This document shows, one piece after another, positions 7,482 through 10,663 of a stretch of 10,663 nucleotides of DNA. Position 1 is the first letter of the stretch. Each line of letters begins with the position of its first letter. The stretch lies in contig CALDBJ010000097.1 in assembly GCA_937937835.1 (NCBI GenBank), positions 1 to 10,663 on the forward strand, in the 5' to 3' direction. The notes beneath the pieces are model-generated. The model had not been told where the DNA came from and searched no databases. It saw only the letters and a list, made by a program, of their open reading frames with translations. The position numbers and the translations under genes were made by a program. Source of the stretch: an uncultured Collinsella sp. Lineage in GTDB: Bacteria; Actinomycetota; Coriobacteriia; Coriobacteriales; Coriobacteriaceae.

Positions 7482-7512
7482 CGTTTGCATACATACTTAT
7501 CGCTAAGATATA

Positions 7513-7542
7513 AGGCGCGTCGTTTTTGCGGCGCGCCTTTTT
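7513..7542 (+). terminator. Intrinsic terminator of the purC operon
   Basis: AGGCGCGTCG (7513-7522) pairs with CGGCGCGCCT (7529-7538) through one T-G wobble around a TTTTTG loop and is followed by TTTT. It lies 32 bases after the two-TM protein gene. Confidence 0.9.
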
Positions 7543-7570
7543 ACTGTTCTATAGATAGATGGAGTGGCAC

Positions 7571-8851
7571 ATGATTCGAGCTGCCCTGACGGTCGAAGAG
7601 GCTCTGGAGGGCATGAAGGCCCTGGAGCCCAAGATTAAAAACTACGCGCGCCTGGTCGTCCGCAAGGGCGTAAACGTCAAGCCCGGCCAGGAGGTCGTCG
7701 TTCAGTCTCCGGTCGAGTGCGCGCCGTTTGCGCGCGTGGTGGTCGCGGAGGCCTATGCTGCCGGCGCCGGCCACGTGACGGTCATTTGGGCCGATGATGC
7801 CGTGACGAGGCTCACGTACGAGCATGTCGAGAAAAGCTATTTTGAGCAGACGTCCGAGTGGAAGCGCATGCAGCTGGATTCCTTGGCCCAGGATGGTGCC
7901 TGCTTTGTCTTTATCGAGGGTGCGGACCCCGCCGCCCTTAAGGGCATCGATCCCGCTAAGCCCGCTGCAGCTTCTAAGGCAAAGAACACGCAGTGCAAAG
8001 TTTTCCGCCGTGGACTGGATTACAACATCAATCCGTGGTGCATCGCCGGCGCTCCGGTCGTGGCTTGGGCGCGCGAGGTGTTCCCGGGAGACGCCGACGA
8101 GGTTGCAATCTATAAGCTGTGGAATGCGATTCTGCACACCGCTCGCGCCGATGGCCAGGACCCAGAGAGCGACTGGGAGCTCCATGACGCCGCATTCGAA
8201 AAGAACCTGCGTTTCCTGAACGACAATCGTTTCGACTGCCTGCATTACACCGCGGCAAATGGAACCGATCTGACGATTGGCATGACGAAGGGTCACGAGT
8301 GGGCCGGCGGCAAGGGCAAGACGCCCGATGGGCACCCCTTCTTCCCCAACATTCCCACCGAGGAAGTCTTCACTTCGCCCGATCGCATGCGCGCCGACGG
8401 TATCGTGTACTCGGCCATGCCGCTCATCCACCACGGCAATAAAATCGACGATTTTTGGATTAAGTTCGAGGGCGGCCGCGTGGTGGACTACGACGCCCGC
8501 GTGGGCAAGGCAACGCTCGCAAGTATCATCGATACTGACGAGGGCGCTGCTCACCTGGGAGAGGTCGCGCTCATTTCCAAGAACACGCCGATCCGCGAAA
8601 GTGGTGTTCTGTTCTACGATACGCTCTATGACGAGAACGCTAGCTGCCATCTCGCGCTAGGTGTCGGTTTCCCCGAATGCATCGAGGGTGGGTATGACAT
8701 GTCCAAGGAGGAGCTTCTGGAGCATGGCGTTAACGTCTCGAGCACGCACGTCGATTTTATGATCGGCACGGACGACATCGATATTACGGGCATTACGCCT
8801 GATGGACGTGAAGTTGTGATTTTCCAGAACGGCCAATGGAGTTGGGAATAG
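7571..8851 (+). CDS. M29-family metallo-aminopeptidase (AmpS/PepS type)
   Basis: A 426-aa leucyl-type aminopeptidase of the thermophilic M29 family (AmpS, PepS, aminopeptidase T): cytoplasmic dimetal enzymes that trim N-terminal residues from peptides. Aligning by spacing with S. aureus AmpS gives E265 (PTEEVFT), E331 (LGEVAL), H360 (ENASCHLALG), H393 and D395 (STHVDFMIG) as the metal ligands and catalytic Glu. The conserved Tyr seven residues after the first His (Y355 of AmpS) is F367 here (HLALGVGF), which is unusual as far as I recall. The ATG at 7571 is chosen over 7559 because GGAG (7561-7564) lies 6 bases upstream. A TATAGA box at 7550-7555 would give a very short leader. The gene stands alone between a strong terminator and tRNA-Lys. 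Length is normal. Confidence 0.93.
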   Translation: MIRAALTVEEALEGMKALEPKIKNYARLVVRKGVNVKPGQEVVVQSPVECAPFARVVVAEAYAAGAGHVTVIWADDAVTRLTYEHVEKSYFEQTSEWKRMQLDSLAQDGACFVFIEGADPAALKGIDPAKPAAASKAKNTQCKVFRRGLDYNINPWCIAGAPVVAWAREVFPGDADEVAIYKLWNAILHTARADGQDPESDWELHDAAFEKNLRFLNDNRFDCLHYTAANGTDLTIGMTKGHEWAGGKGKTPDGHPFFPNIPTEEVFTSPDRMRADGIVYSAMPLIHHGNKIDDFWIKFEGGRVVDYDARVGKATLASIIDTDEGAAHLGEVALISKNTPIRESGVLFYDTLYDENASCHLALGVGFPECIEGGYDMSKEELLEHGVNVSSTHVDFMIGTDDIDITGITPDGREVVIFQNGQWSWE

Positions 8852-8870
8852 TCCCAGACCGTGGTACAAT
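8842..8870 (+). promoter_or_regulatory. Promoter of tRNA-Lys
   Basis: The -35 TTGGGA (8842-8847) and -10 TACAAT (8865-8870) are separated by exactly 17 bases; transcription would start about 3 bases before the mature tRNA. The -35 lies in the final codons of the aminopeptidase gene (its stop is 8849-8851). Confidence 0.75.
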
Positions 8871-8879
8871 GCCACCCGC

Positions 8880-8952
8880 GGGCCGTTAGCTCAGCTGGCA
8901 GAGCAGGGGACTTTTAATCCCAAGGTCCAGGGTTCGAACCCCTGACGGCCCA
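8880..8952 (+). tRNA. tRNA-Lys, anticodon UUU
   Basis: A complete 73-nt cloverleaf. The acceptor GGGCCGT pairs with ACGGCCC; the D-stem is GCTC/GAGC; the anticodon loop CTTTTAA has TTT at 8913-8915; the T-arm is CAGGG-TTCGAAC-CCCTG; the discriminator is A. It reads AAA/AAG lysine codons. The anticodon stem GGGGA/TCCCA has a G27-A43 mismatch at its top pair (8906 and 8922). The genome encodes CCC, not CCA, after the discriminator, so the CCA end is added enzymatically. Confidence 0.97.
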
Positions 8953-8957
8953 CCCAA
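8936..8957 (+). repeat. tRNA-Lys 3' end, first copy of 22-bp direct repeat
   Basis: The T-arm 3' side, acceptor 3' strand and following bases recur at 9066-9087 with one mismatch (T8943 versus C9073). Duplication of a tRNA 3' end is the usual mark of site-specific integration. Confidence 0.75.
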
Positions 8958-8967
8958 AGATTGTTGA

Positions 8968-8997
8968 GACGGTCAACTTCGGTTGGCCGTCTTTTTT
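8968..8997 (+). terminator. Terminator of tRNA-Lys with UUCG tetraloop
   Basis: GACGGTCAAC (8968-8977) and GTTGGCCGTC (8982-8991) form a 10-bp stem with one wobble, closed by the very stable C(UUCG)G tetraloop and followed by six T residues. A near-identical copy is found at 10204-10233. Confidence 0.93.
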
Positions 8998-9024
8998 GTC
9001 GCCCTTTCATGGGTTCGAACCCGT
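8970..9024 (+). repeat. 55-bp direct repeat, left copy
   Basis: It is identical to 10206-10260 except for one base (8988 C versus T). It spans the terminator hairpin and T-run and ends with the palindromic GGGTTCGAACCC followed by GT. The two copies are 1,236 bp apart and bracket the traX-like gene. Confidence 0.9.
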
Positions 9025-9079
9025 CGGGGCGCGGAGCGCCGCAGCGGCCGCCTGCGGAGCAGGCTGAACCCCCGACGGC
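9021..9079. repeat. GC-rich nested inverted repeat
   Basis: CCGTCGGGG (9021-9029) pairs perfectly with CCCCGACGG (9071-9079). Inside it are GCGC-GGA-GCGC and GCCTGC-GGA-GCAGGC hairpins, and CCGCAG pairs alternatively with CTGCGG. The right arm overlaps the tRNA 3' repeat. It could be a recombination site, a structured RNA, or one of the local repeat families. Confidence 0.65.
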
Positions 9080-9087
9080 CCACCCAA
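9066..9087 (+). repeat. Second copy of tRNA-Lys 3' end (possible att remnant)
   Basis: It matches 8936-8957 at 21 of 22 positions, ending in GACGGCCCACCCAA, 130 bp after the tRNA copy. It is not part of a second whole tRNA. It lies just before the ribosome site of the traX-like gene, as expected for an attachment-site junction or a decayed tandem tRNA. Confidence 0.7.
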
Positions 9088-9102
9088 CGAAAGGAAAACA
9101 AA

Positions 9103-9900
9103 ATGAAAACAGATAGATACGGAATTAGCGGCAGCACATTAAAGATAATAGCGGCCATCTCGATGGTTCTCGATCATGTAAGCAGGATCGTCCTGACCAA
9201 TGGAATCCTGACTCACGCATCGTACAATCAGATATCAGACGAGCAGTGGGCGATTCTAAGCGAGGCTTCGGATGTGCTTCATGTTCTTGGCAGAATTGCA
9301 TTTCCCTTATTTTGCTTTTTGATAGTTGAGGGATTTTTGCATACTCATGACATAAAGAAGTACCTGCGAAATATGCTTGTCTTCGCAATCATTGCGGAGC
9401 CCATATACGATTTCGTTCAAACCGGGCAGCTATTTGACCTTCGGCAACAGAATGTTATGTATGAGCTCCTGCTTTCCTTGGTCTTTTTGATTATTCTGGA
9501 AAAGATACAAAGTCTTTCAAAATGGAAGAGGCACATTGCAGAAATTGCTCTGATTGTTTTGACAGCACTGGCAGCTGAATACACTAAGCTGGATGGCGGT
9601 GCGTATGGCATTCTGCTTGTGGCTGCATTCTATTTATTCCACGACAGCAAAGCTAAGATGTTCTTTGCTGCAGTATGTGCAGTGCTCCTTTCGTCATGCC
9701 ATATAATTGGCGGCGGATTTGAGTTCACTACAGCTAATATTTTTAATCCTGATGTTGCTGCCGCGATAATTTCGTTGTTGCTTATCAATCTTTATAATGG
9801 CAAGCGAGGGCTGAAGCTGAAATATTTCTTCTACATTTTCTATCCGGCACATCTTGCTCTGCTTTATGGTGTCTCGCTTATTGTTTTGAACTGTCTTTAA
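9103..9900 (+). CDS. TraX-family membrane protein
   Basis: A 265-aa polytopic membrane protein of the TraX family (PF05857 type), named after the F-plasmid pilin N-acetylase. Chromosomal copies are common in gut Firmicutes and mostly lack a proven role. Family blocks seen are LKIIAAISMVLDHV (13-26), GRIAFPLFCFLIVEGFLHT (63-81) and YFFYIFYPAHLALLYG (241-256); about eight hydrophobic helices fit the family. The ATG at 9103 is chosen because AAAGGA (9090-9095) lies 7 bases upstream; upstream in-frame codons run through the tRNA-tail repeats and are not expected to be coding. Codon use differs sharply from its neighbours: AT-rich third positions and frequent ATA, AGA and AGG, which indicates acquisition by transfer. 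No pilin or conjugation genes are nearby, so any role in conjugation here is unsupported. No clear terminator follows. Confidence 0.88.
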   Translation: MKTDRYGISGSTLKIIAAISMVLDHVSRIVLTNGILTHASYNQISDEQWAILSEASDVLHVLGRIAFPLFCFLIVEGFLHTHDIKKYLRNMLVFAIIAEPIYDFVQTGQLFDLRQQNVMYELLLSLVFLIILEKIQSLSKWKRHIAEIALIVLTALAAEYTKLDGGAYGILLVAAFYLFHDSKAKMFFAAVCAVLLSSCHIIGGGFEFTTANIFNPDVAAAIISLLLINLYNGKRGLKLKYFFYIFYPAHLALLYGVSLIVLNCL

Positions 9901-9922
9901 AAACTCTCAAACAAGTCTCTGA

Positions 9923-10201
9923 AAGCAGAAACAAATTGACCCTAAGACTGCTTGTGAATTTCCGGAAGACCTGAGAGATGCGAGGATAGACAACGAGGGC
10001 TGCAGAAAGATGCTTCTCAGTTCTCTGGCGGATCGCATGAATCTGTATGAGGATCACTTCCACACACTCATTGATAACAGTGATAAACACGGCAGATCCT
10101 CAAAACATGAGACTGCGAAGGTCGAAAGATGCTTCGAAAGCATGAATGGCAGCGAGAAAACGAGTTCGGAAGCACCCTCTGGATGCTCCAGCATAGAATA
10201 G
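9923..10201 (+). pseudogene. Probable remnant of an acquired gene
   Basis: An open frame of 93 codons runs from just after a TGA (9920-9922) to a TAG (10199-10201). The first ATG, at 10010, would give 63 aa but has no good ribosome site, and the preceding in-frame residues (IDPKTACEFPEDLRDARID) look as protein-like as those after it. This suggests the 3' part of a gene whose start is lost. Composition matches the foreign traX segment. I do not recognise a family. The end has low complexity (Ser/Glu/Gly-rich). It may simply be chance. Confidence 0.3.
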
Positions 10202-10205
10202 AAAG

Positions 10206-10260
10206 CGGTCAACTTCGGTTGGCTGTCTTTTTTGTCGCCCTTTCATGGGTTCGAACCCGT
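10206..10260 (+). repeat. 55-bp direct repeat, right copy
   Basis: Copy of 8970-9024 with one substitution, which together with a changed flanking base weakens the stem (more wobbles) but leaves the UUCG loop and T-run. The matching sequence stops sharply at 10260, where TATCTATC-type AT-rich DNA begins. It may still act as a terminator for the remnant region. Confidence 0.9.
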
Positions 10261-10357
10261 ATCTATCTATATATAAGAACGCTTGGCGAACAAAACCCGC
10301 CTTTTACCGATGGGAAACAAATAGCTGATGCCTTTGGAGTAAAGTAGCGCTCCAGAG

Positions 10358-10465
10358 ATGACCGATGTCTCAATACTCATAAAACAGCTGGTCATCGCCA
10401 ATATCAGAAGCTGCTGCTTCGAATACGGCCTCAGCGAAGCAACTGAGGGTTCTATTTATTTGTGA
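10358..10465 (+). CDS. Possible 35-aa peptide or gene fragment
   Basis: ATG at 10358 to TGA at 10463-10465 encodes 35 aa (MTDVSILIKQLVIAN start, CCFEYGLSEA middle). An amphipathic helix could form. No convincing ribosome site is seen and no family is recognised. It may be the start of a truncated gene, since the sequence becomes very GC-rich directly after. Confidence 0.2.
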   Translation: MTDVSILIKQLVIANIRSCCFEYGLSEATEGSIYL

Positions 10466-10587
10466 ACAAAATATGGAGTGCGCGATTCCCGCCCGCGGGG
10501 GCCCTCCGGTCTGGCAATATATCTCCTTGCCGCGCGGCCCGGTGGAACCGGATCAGCCGCGCAGGCGTGCACCTTGAGAACCGGATA

Positions 10588-10627
10588 CTGCGAGGATGGA
10601 CACACAAGCTGTGTCGCATCCGGGCAG
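10588..10627. other. Long imperfect hairpin
   Basis: CTGC/GCAG, GGATG/CATCC and GACACA/TGTGTC pair in order around a CAAGC loop, interrupted by a 2x2 internal loop (GA/GG) and one bulged G. No T-run follows, so it is not an obvious terminator. It could be part of a structured RNA, a mobile-element end or an attachment site continuing beyond the window. Confidence 0.55.
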
Positions 10628-10663
10628 ACATCGAACCATTTGAAATGGTCTAACTTGGATTTG

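Larger units (their letters stand above)
10261..10663. other. Mosaic region without a convincing gene
   Basis: AT-rich DNA (10261-10480) changes abruptly to GC-rich DNA (about 10480-10630). Small hairpins include CCGGT-GGA-ACCGG near 10540-10552 and GGCAA/TTGCC near 10513-10531. The last bases contain a 15-bp palindrome, ACCATTT-G-AAATGGT (10635-10649). Open frames here are short and lack ribosome sites. Confidence 0.5.

Noticed and set aside
5916..7490. 524-codon antisense frame opposite purC and the membrane protein
   Set aside because: It lies over the unmistakable purC gene and reflects high-GC third positions; no motifs were recognised.
7484..7512. Promoter TTTGCA-17-GATATA before the purC operon terminator
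   Set aside because: It would start transcription inside a strong terminator, so it is probably a chance match.
8983..9102. N-terminal extension of the TraX-like frame starting in the tRNA tail
   Set aside because: It would translate the terminator T-run and GC-rich hairpins, has no ribosome site, and the ATG at 9103 has a good one and matches family N-termini.
10129..10347. 72-codon frame crossing the right 55-bp repeat
   Set aside because: Part of it (VFFVALSWVRTR) is only the terminator repeat read as protein, as in the frame after tRNA-Lys. The end (FTDGKQIADAFGVK) looks protein-like but has no start of its own.
10644..10650. Integron attC-like R box near the window end
   Set aside because: The RYYYAAC pattern of GTCTAAC (about 10649-10655) is short and expected by chance; no matching partner or integrase is visible.
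10462..10653. 63-codon GTG frame at the window end
   Set aside because: No ribosome site, runs through GC-rich hairpins, and no recognisable motifs.

Overview
The window looks like a chromosomal segment of a high-GC gut actinobacterium, most probably a Coriobacteriia member such as Collinsella. That placement is inferred from GC-rich codon use (third positions mostly G or C), strong AGGAG-type ribosome sites, GTG starts, and the overall look of the proteins; no database search was possible. All recognisable genes are on the + strand.

Layout. Positions 1-401 hold no gene. They carry GC-rich hairpins followed by a structured 131-bp tandem repeat (two full copies and a partial third). Next come purB (505-1851), a hairpin, then a two-gene unit: a four-cysteine TSCPD protein (1980-2243) overlapping by one base (TAATG) a Tat-exported lipoprotein (2243-3454). 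A large hairpin precedes an OmpR-type response regulator (3608-4330) and its HAMP/HisKA sensor kinase (4343-5908). purC (6018-6905) follows, directly abutted by a two-TM membrane protein (6906-7481) and a strong terminator. A monocistronic M29 metallo-aminopeptidase (7571-8851) runs up to the tRNA-Lys(UUU) gene (8880-8952), whose -35 box lies in the last codons of the aminopeptidase.

From the tRNA onward the character changes. A terminator with a UUCG tetraloop is followed by a GC-rich inverted repeat and a 22-bp second copy of the tRNA 3' end. Then comes an AT-richer, foreign-looking TraX-family membrane protein gene (9103-9900) and a stretch of probable gene remnants. A 55-bp sequence containing the terminator occurs just after the tRNA (8970-9024) and again at 10206-10260, so it brackets the traX segment. 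This has the form of a small acquired cassette or island remnant at a tRNA gene, with no integrase inside the window. The last 400 bp are a mosaic of AT-rich and very GC-rich DNA with a long imperfect hairpin and no convincing gene.

How the genes fit together. purB and purC encode two enzymes of de novo purine synthesis; PurC makes SAICAR and PurB cleaves it, and PurB also acts in AMP synthesis. The two-component system lies between them and could control envelope functions such as the adjacent Tat lipoprotein, but nothing in the sequence proves the link. I found no clearly new defence or biosynthetic system. The best leads are the tRNA-linked traX cassette with its 55-bp flanking repeats, the structured 131-bp repeat, and the M29 peptidase with Phe at a position normally Tyr.
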